A DNA stretch of 64,000 bases, from assembly GCF_039544005.1 (NCBI RefSeq), contig NZ_BAABKV010000001.1:7750001-7814000 (forward strand), written 5' to 3'. Positions 1 through 8,336 of the stretch are shown one piece after another. This stretch comes from Kitasatospora paranensis. Lineage in GTDB: Bacteria > Actinomycetota > Actinomycetes > Streptomycetales > Streptomycetaceae. The position numbers and the translations under genes were made by a program. Positions within the stretch are counted from its first letter, which is position 1, and each line of letters starts with the position of its first letter. The notes beneath the pieces were generated by a model, which searched no databases, had not been told where the DNA came from, and was given only the letters and a program-made list of their open reading frames with translations.

Positions 1-1080
1 AAGGTGACAGGGTGCCGCGTCCGGGGAGCTCGGCGATGGTCCGCAGCTCGCGGGTAAGCGAGTGGAGCAGCCGCGTCGTCTCGATGAGGGCCGAGTCGAG
101 CTCCGCGCGGGTGTCGCGCGCGATGACCTCCGCGTACCGCGCCTCGGCGGCGTCTTCGCGGCCGGCGGCGCTCGCCCGTCCGGCGCGCAGTGCCTGGTAC
201 CCGGTCCACGCCTTGACGGAAGACAGCAGCGCGTTGGTGTCGAAGACGATCGCCTCGGCGTTGGTCTGGAGATACTCACGGCGGTGCCGGACGTCCGGCA
301 GGTCGATCTCCGCGACATGGCCCCGCACGTTCCGCCGATACAGGTCGAGCTGCTTCTCCAGCGCCGCGCCACTGCCCGCGACGTCCTCCCACAGGGAGGT
401 CGGGACCGACTCGAGCTCCCGCGCCTGGTCGACCGCGCGATCGACGACGGCGACGAGGCCGGTCAACTCGGCCCACTGCTCGTTGCGGATAGCGGTGAGC
501 ACCTGGCTGGTCAGCGCGATGTTGGTCCTGACCAGACCCGTGATCTCGGTCAGCTGCATCTGCAGGGCGACCATGGCCAGCGCCGGCCCGAGGTTGGCCG
601 CCTGCGTCGCCGCGCCCACCTCGCCCACGGGGACGAGGCGGGCCGCGGCGATGATCCTGCCGTTGAGGAACAGCGTTCCGAGGTTCGCGCCGTCCTTGAC
701 GGCGAGCGTGGCCCCGGCATTGAGCAGGGACTGGGTCGCGCTGCTGAGGCGGTAGAGCCCCTGCGCGCCGGTGAACGCGGCTTTGAGGTGGCCGGCCGCG
801 GTGGCGGTGCTGCCGATTGAGGCGAGGACTGTGGAGATCTGCGTGCGGTCGGCGGCCGACACCAGGCCGAAGTCGACCAGGCCGGGCCTGAGCTCCACCG
901 GGACCTTGCCGAAGACGACCGCGACCCCGGGAATGATCTCCGCCAGGACCGTCGACACCGGCTCGGTGTCGGCCTCCGAGTCGGGCTCCGCACCGTCCGT
1001 AACCGGTGAGATGGCGGTCAGGGTCCGGCCGCCCCCTCCTCAGACTCGGTGGTCTCCATCGAGTCCGAACGGTCCCGCAT
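1..1080 (-). CDS. Hypothetical protein, 3' end beyond window, one frame break near the N-terminus
   Basis: The ATG at 1080-1078 has a strong Shine-Dalgarno (AAGGAG, about 6 nt upstream). The first frame runs 20 residues (MRDRSDSMETTESEEGAAGP) into a TGA. A neighbouring frame then stays open to the window edge with good actinobacterial codon use, continuing the acidic N-terminus. A missing base in the C5 run at 1032-1036 would join the two. The reconstructed product is over 350 aa, mostly helical, rich in Ala, Leu and Glu, with a central hydrophobic stretch and no motif I recognise. The C-terminus lies outside the window. Function unknown. It is probably intact, with a consensus error. Confidence 0.6.
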
Positions 1081-1246
1081 GCGATCTCCTTCCGCAGGGC
1101 GCGCAACGGCCGGACGTGGTCGGCGTTGGCTGCCGAAGTCTACGGCTCGGTGCGATGCGCTCGGGTGGGAACCCCGCACTGGGCCGCCGAGGCGTCCGCG
1201 CGCCCTGGGGCGTGTAGTGGGGCACCCGCTGACGAAGGGGAGGGCG

Positions 1247-1558
1247 ATGGGACCGTACGACCTCACATACCGGCTCAGGGGCACCGCGAAGGCGCTCGGC
1301 GAGGTCGCGGAGCACCTCGCGAGCGGCCGAGCCGAGTGCAACCGTCAGGCGGACGTGGCCAACACGCTGGAACAGGTCTGGCTGCTGGTGGGCGGGCTGT
1401 CCGAGCTGCTGGGGTATCAGGCCGGAGCGCTGCCGGAGATGACGAGCGATCGGGGCGCCCCGGCGGCCGGGCGGCTGATCGAAGAGGCGGCTGCCGCCGC
1501 CGCGAAGCTCGGCGAGCAGCTACGAGGTGCAGGCGAGGCAGTGCGGAACGTGCGGTGA
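1247..1558 (+). CDS. Small hypothetical helical protein, 103 aa
   Basis: The start ATG is preceded by GAAGGGGAGG at 1234-1243. The protein (MGPYDLTYRLRG...) is almost entirely predicted helix, alternating Leu/Ala-rich faces with charged residues, with no signal peptide and no membrane span. It is divergent from the frame-broken gene to its left, with about 165 bp between start codons, so the two may share a control region. No family is recognised. WXG100-like or DUF-type small helical proteins are possible but cannot be claimed from the sequence. Confidence 0.6.
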   Translation: MGPYDLTYRLRGTAKALGEVAEHLASGRAECNRQADVANTLEQVWLLVGGLSELLGYQAGALPEMTSDRGAPAAGRLIEEAAAAAAKLGEQLRGAGEAVRNVR

Positions 1559-1660
1559 CCCCGAAACCGGCGCGGGGCGGTCATGCGGTTGGGCGCGGGC
1601 GTCCGCGTAGCGCAGGAGCATGGGTCCGGCGTCGGAGGCGGCCCGAGGAGCCGGGGCTAG

Positions 1661-2568
1661 GGATCGTCTTCAAAGAAGATCAAGGGATGAGAGATCACGT
1701 TCGGCGTGATAGGTCGTCATGAGCTCTCGGATGTGGAGTGGGAGGAGCTGTCCCGGTTCCTGCGGAGGTCGGGGACCGGGCGGCCGAGGTCGGACGAACG
1801 ACCGGGGCGTGCTGAACGGGATCGTGCGGAAGCTGCGGACCGGGTCCGCCTGGCGGGACGTCCCGGAGCGTCACGGCTCCTGGCAGACCCTCTACGCGCG
1901 TTTTCGCAGGTGGGCGCTGGACGGCACGTTCTCCCGCATGCTGGAGCAGGTTCAGGCGGAGAAGGACGGGGCCGGGGACATCGACTGGCTGGTGTCGGTC
2001 GACTCCACGGTCGTGCGAGCCCATTAGCACGCCGCGGGCGGCAAAGGGGGCAGCCGACCGGGACGAAGCGGGTAATCACTCCCTCCGCCGATCCCGTGGT
2101 GGGCTGAGTACGAAGGTCCACCTGGCCTGCGACGGCCGGGGCCGCCTGCTCGGCTTCGTCCTCACCGGCGGCAACACCAACGACTGCACCCGCTTCGAAC
2201 ACGTCATTCAGGCCATCCCGCGTCCCGCGCGTCGGGCCCGGCCGGCCCCGTACCCGGCCTGACCACGTGATCGCGGACAGGGCTACAGCTCCCGAAAGAT
2301 CCGCGCCCACCTGCGCTGGCGCGGCATCCGCCACACCATCCCCGAACGCACCGACCAGGTCCTCAACCGCCTGAACCGCGGCTCACGAGGGGCCGCCCAC
2401 CGGCTTCGACCGACAGGCCTACCGCCGGCAACGTCGTCGAACGCTGCTTCAACTGCCTCAAGCAATGCCGCGGCCTGGCCACCCGCTACGACAAGACCCG
2501 CGAGTCCTACCAGGCCACCATCACCATCGCATCGCTCCTGCTCTGGATTTGATCTTTGAAGACGGACC
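1661..2568 (+). mobile_element. IS5-family insertion sequence, decayed
   Basis: Imperfect terminal inverted repeats are visible: GGATCGTCTTCAAAG at 1661-1675 and, on the other strand, GGTCCGTCTTCAAAG from 2568 to 2554 (13 of 15 matches). The tetranucleotide CTAG flanks both ends (1657-1660 and 2569-2572) and reads as the target duplication. The 908-bp length and a single transposase are typical of the IS427-like group of IS5. The internal gene has a stop codon and several indels, so this copy cannot move by itself. The right-hand CTAG contains the stop codon of the neighbouring methyltransferase gene. Confidence 0.85.
1706..2552 (+). pseudogene. IS5-family transposase, multiply disrupted
   Basis: The fragments line up with Streptomyces IS5-type transposases. 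The N-terminal part begins at a GTG (VIGRHELSDVEW). A +1 shift near 1800 leads to the block VLNGIVRKLRTGSAWRDVPE and the catalytic block DIDWLVSVDSTVVRAH, which is cut by TAG at 2025-2027 where Gln is expected. Later blocks (STKVHLACDGRG, FVLTGGNTNDC, GYSSRKIRAHLRWRGI) lie in different frames. Both insertions and deletions are needed to restore one frame, unlike the pure -1 breaks elsewhere in the window, so this looks like genuine decay. Confidence 0.85.
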
Positions 2569-3213
2569 CTAGGCGTCGTCGGGGCGCCGGGCCAGCAGCC
2601 AGGCCTGGAGGAACCGCTCGGCCGGGCCGGGCTCCCGTACCAGCCGGACGGTCTCCGTCAGCCCGGCCGCGGCGACCAGCCCGGCGAGGGTGTCCGGGCA
2701 CCACCGGTAGGCGAGGGTGACCCTGTGGTCGAAGGCGTGCGCCCCGGGCGCCGTGTCGGCCTGGAAGGCGAGCAGCAGGTGCCCGCCCGGGGCCAGCACG
2801 CGGCGGAACTCGGCGAGCACCGCGGGGACGTGCTCGGGCGGGGTGTGGATGACCGAGTAGCGGGCCACCACCCCGCCCAGCGAGCCGTCGGCCGCCTCCA
2901 GGGCCGTCATCGAACCCTCGGCGAACCGCAGCCCCGGGTACGCCTGCCGGGCCAGCCCGACCATCGCGGCGGACAGGTCGACACCGAACACGTCCACCCC
3001 GAGGCCGTGCAGATGCGCCGTCACCGACCCGGGCCCGCAGCCGGCGTCGGCGACCGGCCGGCCGCCCGCGTCCGCCACCAGCTCGGCGAAGGCACCCAGC
3101 AGCGCCCGGTCGAGCGGATTGCGCTCCAGTTCCGTGGCGAAGAGCTCGGCGTAGCGGACGGCGACGCCGTCGTACGCGTCCCGGGTGGCGTCCAGCTCGG
3201 CGGATCCGGTCAT
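2569..3213 (-). CDS. Class I SAM-dependent methyltransferase, 214 aa
   Basis: This is a Rossmann-fold methyltransferase. Motif I is VADAGCGPGS (about residues 53-62), the acidic post-I residue is in VFGVDLS, and the motif IV region is GVVARYSVIHT followed by LAEFRRVLAPGGHLLLAF. Family members methylate small molecules, but the substrate cannot be read from sequence. The length is normal. The stop codon TAG lies inside the CTAG target duplication of the IS element, so the insertion left the protein C-terminus (LLARRPDDA) intact while separating the gene from whatever lay downstream. Start chosen at the ATG giving MTGSAELDATRDAYDGVA. Confidence 0.85.
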   Translation of the reverse strand: MTGSAELDATRDAYDGVAVRYAELFATELERNPLDRALLGAFAELVADAGGRPVADAGCGPGSVTAHLHGLGVDVFGVDLSAAMVGLARQAYPGLRFAEGSMTALEAADGSLGGVVARYSVIHTPPEHVPAVLAEFRRVLAPGGHLLLAFQADTAPGAHAFDHRVTLAYRWCPDTLAGLVAAAGLTETVRLVREPGPAERFLQAWLLARRPDDA

Positions 3214-3374
3214 GGCGCCGACCCTAGCCCACGGGCTCCGAGCCGCGGCGACACACCGTCACCTGCGACAGTCCGGGACGTGACTCGGGCGGTGACGGAT
3301 GGTAGTCCAGGAGGGCAGGGGCACGGCCCCCTGCCGGCGGCGGACGCCGCGCGACGATTCCGAGCACGGATGGG

Positions 3375-3830
3375 ATGGCGCAGATGCCTCTTGAGGGCGA
3401 GTACGAGCCGAGTCCGGAGAAGTGGGTGCGTGACCAGGTCGAGCTGTTCGAGGGCTCGGGCGGCACCGAGGGCACAACCATGCGGGGCATGCCCGTCATC
3501 ATCCTCACCACGCTCGGCGCGCGCAGCGGGAAGATCCGCAAGACGCCGCTGATGCGGGTCGAGCACGACGGCCGCTACGCCGTGGTGGCGTCCAAGGGCG
3601 GCGCGCCCAGTCACCCCGTCTGGTATCACAATCTGGTCGCCGACCCGCGGGCCGAGCTGCAGGACGGCCCGGTGAGGCAGGACATGACGGCCCGCGAGCT
3701 CGACGGCGCCGAGCGGGAGCTGTGGTGGAAGCGGGCCGTGGAGGCCTACCCCGACTATGCGGACTACCAGGCCGGGACGGACCGGGTCATCCCGGTGTTC
3801 GTGCTGGAGCTGGCGGCCGGCGGGCACTGA
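3375..3830 (+). CDS. Deazaflavin (F420)-dependent nitroreductase family protein, 151 aa
   Basis: The sequence matches the DUF385/Ddn family of small split-barrel proteins. Typical blocks are EGTTMRGMPVIILTTLGARSG and GKIRKTPLMRVEHDGRYAVV, then ASKGGAPSHPVWYHNLVADP, and the C-terminal YADYQAGTDRVIPVFVLEL. Such proteins bind coenzyme F420 and reduce quinones, nitro compounds or other low-potential substrates in the cytoplasm. It stands alone between a divergent methyltransferase and a convergent YdcF-type gene. An internal ATG three codons downstream (MPLEGE) is an alternative start. Confidence 0.88.
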   Translation: MAQMPLEGEYEPSPEKWVRDQVELFEGSGGTEGTTMRGMPVIILTTLGARSGKIRKTPLMRVEHDGRYAVVASKGGAPSHPVWYHNLVADPRAELQDGPVRQDMTARELDGAERELWWKRAVEAYPDYADYQAGTDRVIPVFVLELAAGGH

Positions 3831-3869
3831 CCCGCTGCGGGGCCGCGGCGGCCGGCCGGGGCCCCGCCG

Positions 3870-4874
3870 TCAGGGCCGCCAGCCGGCGGTGGCCCCGACC
3901 ATGACGAGCAGCAGGACGGCGGCCACGTTGATCCGGGGGTACGACAGGAGCACCGCGGCGAACTCCCGGAGGACCGCGCTCGGCCAGTAGTAGCCTGCGG
4001 TCCGGGCGCCGACGACCTGGCCCGGCACCCCGGCGCGGCGCGCCGCGAGGGCCGCGCGCAGGACGTGGAAGCTGCTGGTGACGACTGTGCAGTGGTACTC
4101 CGGCCGCTCGGCCCGCATGATCTCGGCGCTGAACCGCAGGTTCTCGGCAGTGTTCCGGGAGCGGTCCTCGCGCCGCACCCGGTCGGCGGGCACCCCGTGG
4201 TCGACGGCGTAGCCGGCCATCGCGACGGCCTCCGCCACCTGCTCGTCGGAGCCCTTCCCGCCGGAGACCACCAGGACGGGCGACCGGCCCTCCGCGCCCC
4301 CGGCCAGGGCCAGCGCGATCCCGAGGTCGAGCCGCCCGGCGAGCAGCGGCGGCACCTGGTCGCCGTCCACCAGGCCGGCCCCCAGCACCACGACGAAGTC
4401 GGCGTCGTCCCGGGGCGGCATCCGGCCGTAGAGCGCGGCGTAGCCGAGGAAGCACAGCAGCAGGAACGACAGGTAGCCCGCGACCAGCAGCGCCGTCGCG
4501 GCCACCGCGTGCAGGGTCCGCGACTCCACGTGCGCAGCCGCCCACAGCAGGGCGATCAGTCCGAACCCGCCGATCCCGGCGGCCAGTGACAGCAGGTTGG
4601 CCGGGCGCCCGCCCTCCTGGCGCACCATCACCATGCCGTTGCCGATCAGGAGCACGGCCACGACCACGGCACCCAGTGCGGCCGCGGCGGGCAGCACGTC
4701 GGAGGCCGCCCGCAGGACGCCGTCCGGCAGTCGGTCCAGCTCGCCGAGCAGTCCGGCCACCGCGAAGGCCACCGCCAGCCCGAGCAGGACGGCATTGCCG
4801 AAGCGACGCACATCGCGGCGGACCCCGACGGCGAACAGGGCCAGGAACAGGGCGGCGAGCAGGTAGGCGACCAT
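3870..4874 (-). CDS. YdcF/DUF218 family membrane protein, 334 aa
   Basis: The N-terminal half holds about four or five hydrophobic helices (LLAALFLALFAVGV, VLLGLAVAFAVAGLL, LGAVVVAVLLIG, the segment around LLVAGYLSFLLLCFLGY). The C-terminal half is a DUF218 domain: DADFVVVLGAGL, PVLVVSGGKGSDE, SRNTAENLRFS and TVVTSSFHVLRA are the conserved blocks, followed by one last helix. YdcF-like domains are linked to envelope metabolism and bind S-adenosylmethionine in E. coli, but no reaction is established. Convergent with the nitroreductase gene (39-bp gap). Confidence 0.85.
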   Translation of the reverse strand: MVAYLLAALFLALFAVGVRRDVRRFGNAVLLGLAVAFAVAGLLGELDRLPDGVLRAASDVLPAAAALGAVVVAVLLIGNGMVMVRQEGGRPANLLSLAAGIGGFGLIALLWAAAHVESRTLHAVAATALLVAGYLSFLLLCFLGYAALYGRMPPRDDADFVVVLGAGLVDGDQVPPLLAGRLDLGIALALAGGAEGRSPVLVVSGGKGSDEQVAEAVAMAGYAVDHGVPADRVRREDRSRNTAENLRFSAEIMRAERPEYHCTVVTSSFHVLRAALAARRAGVPGQVVGARTAGYYWPSAVLREFAAVLLSYPRINVAAVLLLVMVGATAGWRP

Positions 4875-5073
4875 GGGCCGATCCTAGGGACGGCCGGGCC
4901 ACGCCGCGGGCGGGTTGAACCGCTTCCGCCGCTCGCGCCGTAGCCGTCCGGTCGGCGCGATCGACCCGACCGGCATCGCGGAGTGGCCACATCTGCATGC
5001 TGACTGGTCAGGAGCGCGGAGTACTCCGGGGTCCCGACTGCCCGGCTCAGGGGCTGCGGCCGTGCCGAATCGG

Positions 5074-6285
5074 TCAGTGGTGGGCGGTCGCGAAGTCGTA
5101 GTCGGGGAGGGCGATGTCGCCGGCCTTGGCGAACTGGGCGGCGAGGAGTTGCCGCATCGGCCAGCGGTTCATCGACCGCATCGACAGGTCCCGCATCCGG
5201 ATGGCGAATGCGCTGGACGGCGCGTAGCCGGACGCCCCGCCGGGAGGCAGTTGCTGGGCGCGATCGACGTACGGGCGCATCACCCGGTCGTAGGCCCGGA
5301 AGGCCGGGTCGAACTCACCCCCGGCGGCGGCGAGTTCACCGGCCAGGACGTAGGCGCCGACCAGGGCCAGGCTGGTGCCCAGGCCGGTGAGCGGTGTCGG
5401 GCAGTACCCGGCGTCGCCGAGCAGCACCACCCGGCCGCGCGACCAACTGTCCAGCCGCACCTGGCCCATGGAGTCGAGGAAGAAGTCGGGCGCCTCGTGC
5501 ATCGCCCGCAGCAGCCGGGGCGCCTCCCAGCCGACGCCCGCGAAGCGCCGGTCCAGCTCGGCGCGCTGGGCGATGAGGTCGCGGCGATCGAGGTCGAGCG
5601 GCCCGGAGCGGAAGCTGAAACCGGCCTTGATCTCGCCGGGCAGCCGGCCGGGCCGGGCCGAGGCGACGAGCCCGCCCGGCGCGTTGTGCATCAGGAACCA
5701 GCCGTCGAGGTCCAGTTCGCCGTGGGTGGTGAACCAGGCGGTGTGGACGCCCAGCGGCCGCACGTGCGCCGCCTCCGGGCCGAAGGCGACCGAGCGCACC
5801 GCCGAGTGCAGCCCGTCGGCTCCGACCACCAGGTCGAACCGGCGCGGCGCGCCGCGCTTGAAGGCGACGGTGATGCCGTCCTCGTCCTCGTCGAGGGCGG
5901 TGATCGTGTTGTCGAAGAGGTACTCCGTGTGCGGGAGCGAGGCCTCGTACAGCAGCGCGCCGAGGTCGCCGCGGAGGATCTCGATCTCGGAGACGATGCC
6001 CTCGCCGCCGAAGCCGTCGGCCGGCATCCGGGCGGTCACCCGGCCCGAGCCGTTGACGAAGGCCATCCCGCGCTGGTCGACGCTCAGCTCGCGGGCCCGT
6101 TCCATCAGCCCCATCCGGGTGACCACCGTGCGTCCGGCCCCGCGCAGGTCGACGGTCTGGCCGCCGGGGCGGGGAGCGGGTGCGCGTTCGACGACGGTGA
6201 CGGTGAAACCCGCCCGGTGGAGCCAGTACGCGAGTGCCGGTCCGGCGATGCCGCCGCCGGAGATCAGGACGTCCGTGTTCTTCAT
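5074..6285 (-). CDS. FAD-dependent aromatic monooxygenase, 403 aa
   Basis: This is a single-component flavoprotein hydroxylase (UbiH/PHBH fold). The GxGxxG dinucleotide motif is at the N-terminus (LISGGGIAGPALAYWL), the DG motif is in LVVGADGLHSAVR near the middle, and the GD motif (VVLLGDAGYCPTPLTGLGTSLA) binds the FAD ribityl. Members hydroxylate aromatic or polyketide substrates with NAD(P)H, and TetX-like antibiotic-inactivating enzymes belong here. It is transcribed divergently from a GntR-TetR fusion regulator. Two identical palindromes lie between the start codons, so it is the likely target of that regulator. Confidence 0.9.
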   Translation of the reverse strand: MKNTDVLISGGGIAGPALAYWLHRAGFTVTVVERAPAPRPGGQTVDLRGAGRTVVTRMGLMERARELSVDQRGMAFVNGSGRVTARMPADGFGGEGIVSEIEILRGDLGALLYEASLPHTEYLFDNTITALDEDEDGITVAFKRGAPRRFDLVVGADGLHSAVRSVAFGPEAAHVRPLGVHTAWFTTHGELDLDGWFLMHNAPGGLVASARPGRLPGEIKAGFSFRSGPLDLDRRDLIAQRAELDRRFAGVGWEAPRLLRAMHEAPDFFLDSMGQVRLDSWSRGRVVLLGDAGYCPTPLTGLGTSLALVGAYVLAGELAAAGGEFDPAFRAYDRVMRPYVDRAQQLPPGGASGYAPSSAFAIRMRDLSMRSMNRWPMRQLLAAQFAKAGDIALPDYDFATAHH

Positions 6286-6364
6286 GTCTCCGAATGTACG
6301 GCGTACGCTAGGTGCTCTGCAAGCCGTGAACTGCCTTGCAGGGAAGGCCTGATCGGGTCGATGT

Positions 6365-6374
6365 GCACTAGTGC
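6365..6374. promoter_or_regulatory. Operator palindrome GCACTAGTGC, copy 1
   Basis: A perfect 10-bp palindrome (context TGCACTAGTGCG) in the 183-bp gap between the divergent monooxygenase and regulator genes. It lies 80 bp upstream of the monooxygenase start. The same 12-mer recurs 87 bp away. GntR-type proteins commonly bind short palindromes of this kind, so it is the probable binding site of the adjacent fusion regulator. That assignment is inferred from position. Confidence 0.7.
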
Positions 6375-6451
6375 GCGGGCGATCTGCGCGCGCCGGGCGC
6401 GGTCGGCGCCACCGGTGCGCCGGTGAGGGCTAGGGTGGTGCGGACAGAGGT

Positions 6452-6461
6452 GCACTAGTGC
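6452..6461. promoter_or_regulatory. Operator palindrome GCACTAGTGC, copy 2, next to the regulator's RBS
   Basis: An identical palindrome ending directly before the GGAGGGG ribosome binding site of the regulator (start 6469). A possible -10 (TAGGGT, 6431-6436) lies just upstream, which would place the operator in the early transcript region. A repressor bound here would block its own synthesis. Confidence 0.65.
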
Positions 6462-6468
6462 GGAGGGG

Positions 6469-7495
6469 ATGTCGGTGAACTGGTCGGAGGCGCCGCGCTA
6501 CACCCGGATCGTCGGTGAGCTCAGGCAGCGCATCGAGACGGGGGAGCTCGCCCCGGGGGAGCGGGTGCCGTCCACCCGGGAGATCACCCGGCAGTGGGGG
6601 TCGCCATGGCGACCGCGACCAAGGTGCTCACCGAACTCCGCCACCAGGGCCTGGTCCGTGCCGTCCCGGGCGTCGGCACGGTCGTCGCGGGCGCCCCGCG
6701 ACCGCCGCACGCCGGGGGCGGTCGCCGGCCGCGGGGCCGCCAGGTGCGGAGCCGTCCGTCGCGGAGCCGCCCGCCGCGGCGTCGGCCGCAACCCCGAGCG
6801 CCCCTGCGGCCGCCGTCCTTCCGCGCTCCACCGCCGACCAGGCCCTCACCGCCGAACGGATCGTCGCCACCGCCGTGGCCGTCGCCGACGCCGAAGGGCT
6901 CGCCGCGGTCTCCATGCGCCGCGTCGCCGCCGAACTCGGCGTCGCCACCATGTCGCTCTACCGCCATGTCGCCGACAAGGACGACCTGCTGGTGCGGATG
7001 ATGGACGCGGTCTTCGCCCGCTGGACGTTCCCGGCCGACCCGCCCGACGGCTGGCGGGAGCGGCTCACGCTGGCCGGCCGGATGCTCTGGGAGGTGTTCC
7101 GCCACCACCCGTGGCTCGCGCCCGCGCTCTCCGTGACCCGGCCTCAGGCCGTCGCCGGGGCGCTCCCGTTCACCGAGTGGGTGATCACCGCCCTGGAGGG
7201 CCGCGGCCTCGACCTGCAGACCGTCTTCACCACCTACCTCACCCTCTTCAACTACGTCCGCGGGACGGCCGTCAACGTCGAGATGGAGGCCGAGGCGGAG
7301 GCGCTCAGCGGAGTCGACAACGAGGAGTGGATGGACGCGCAGGAGCCCGCGCTGCTGGCCCTGGCCGCCGGCCGCTTCCCGGCCCTGGAACGCCTCATCG
7401 CCACCGGGTACGACTTCGACCTGGACGGGCTCTTCGAGTTCGGGCTGCAGCGCCTGCTCGACGGGATCGGGCTCCTCCTGGACGCCGCTCGGTGA
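6469..7495 (+). CDS. GntR-TetR fusion transcriptional regulator, two frame breaks
   Basis: The N-terminus is a GntR winged helix (APRYTRIVGELRQRIETGELAPGERVPSTREI, then after a break VAMATATKVLTELRHQGLV and AVPGVGTVV). After a Pro/Ala linker comes a complete TetR unit: helix-turn-helix GLAAVSMRRVAAELGVATMSLYRHVADKDDLL and a tetracycline-repressor-like C-terminal domain to the stop. The frame breaks sit in G5 runs at 6596-6600 and 6714-6718. Adding one G to each gives a continuous 342-aa protein, a recognised actinobacterial architecture. It probably represses itself and the divergent monooxygenase through the GCACTAGTGC sites. Confidence 0.75.
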
Positions 7496-7538
7496 CCGGC
7501 GCGCCGCCGTCACCCATGCGGGGCGGCGGGCCCTGCCG

Positions 7539-8213
7539 TCACTCCCGCGGGGCGGCGGGCTCCGTGGAGCGGCCTTCGAGGCGGCGGACGGCCTCCTGCC
7601 AGGCGGCCGTGACCGCCCGGTGCGCCTGCTCCGTCGCCGCCGGGACATCGCCGTCCAGCCGGACGGGCGCGCCGACGTGGACGTGCAGGGCGGGACGCCG
7701 GAGCGGCGCCGTGACCAGCCCGGCGACCTGCTTGGCGGTGCTGCCGGAGCTCAACCGCCGGGCGCCGCACTGCCCGAGCGGGACGACCGGTGCGCCGCTC
7801 CGCGCGGCGAGCCGGGCGAGCCCCGAGCGGAACGTGCCCGGAGCCGCGTCCCGCGGGTCGGTGCGCCGGGGCAGGCCGCCCTCGCCGTAGATCAGTACGA
7901 CCCGGCCGTCGGCGAGCGCGGCGGCTGCGGCGGCGAGGGAGTCGGCGGCGCGGTCCGTGCCGCGGTGGACGGGGATGTGCCCGCCGCCTTGGAGCACCCG
8001 GCCGAGCACCGGGATTCGCCAGAGCCCGGCGGTGGCCATCACCACCGGTTCGGTGCCGAGCCGGTGCAGGGCCGCCAGGACGACCCCGGGGTCCGCGAGC
8101 GAGGTGTGGTTGGCGGCGACGATACTGCCCGGCGCGACGGGTCCGGCGGTGTCGCTGCTGACGGCGAGCCGGCCGAGGAGGGGCACCAGGGCGGTGGCGG
8201 TCCGGCTGAGCAT
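7539..8213 (-). CDS. 1-acylglycerol-3-phosphate O-acyltransferase (PlsC-like), 224 aa
   Basis: The acyltransferase motif I (NHTSLAD, fitting HX4D) is at about residues 35-41, followed by GHIPVHRGTD (motif II-like), GRVVLIYGEGGLPR (motif III, EGG instead of the usual EGT) and a V-P motif region APVVPLGQCGAR. Enzymes of this fold acylate lysophosphatidic acid or related acceptors at the membrane. It is convergent with the fusion regulator gene. A 16-bp inverted repeat lies about 70 bp upstream of its start. Confidence 0.85.
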   Translation of the reverse strand: MLSRTATALVPLLGRLAVSSDTAGPVAPGSIVAANHTSLADPGVVLAALHRLGTEPVVMATAGLWRIPVLGRVLQGGGHIPVHRGTDRAADSLAAAAAALADGRVVLIYGEGGLPRRTDPRDAAPGTFRSGLARLAARSGAPVVPLGQCGARRLSSGSTAKQVAGLVTAPLRRPALHVHVGAPVRLDGDVPAATEQAHRAVTAAWQEAVRRLEGRSTEPAAPRE

Positions 8214-8278
8214 GGGCGTTCCTTCGGCCTGGTGGCGGGTGGTACCGCCATCGTGGCGGAACGCCGGCGGGCACCACC

Positions 8279-8294
8279 TGAGTAGGCGTACTCA
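8279..8294. promoter_or_regulatory. Inverted repeat TGAGTAGGCGTACTCA upstream of the acyltransferase
   Basis: Perfect 6-bp arms (TGAGTA/TACTCA) around GGCG, 66 bp from the start codon of the PlsC-like gene and downstream of the converging-in monooxygenase stop. The AT-rich arms stand out in this GC-rich context and would fit a promoter-overlapping operator. The binding protein is unknown. Confidence 0.45.
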
Positions 8295-8336
8295 ACTCCG
8301 TCGACGAGCGGCGGGAGCCGGGCCCCGCCCGCCCGG

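Noticed and set aside
6596..6718. Programmed ribosomal frameshifting as explanation for the breaks
   Set aside because: There is no slippery heptamer with downstream pseudoknot in a common arrangement, and the breaks occur in many unrelated genes. A homopolymer error is simpler.
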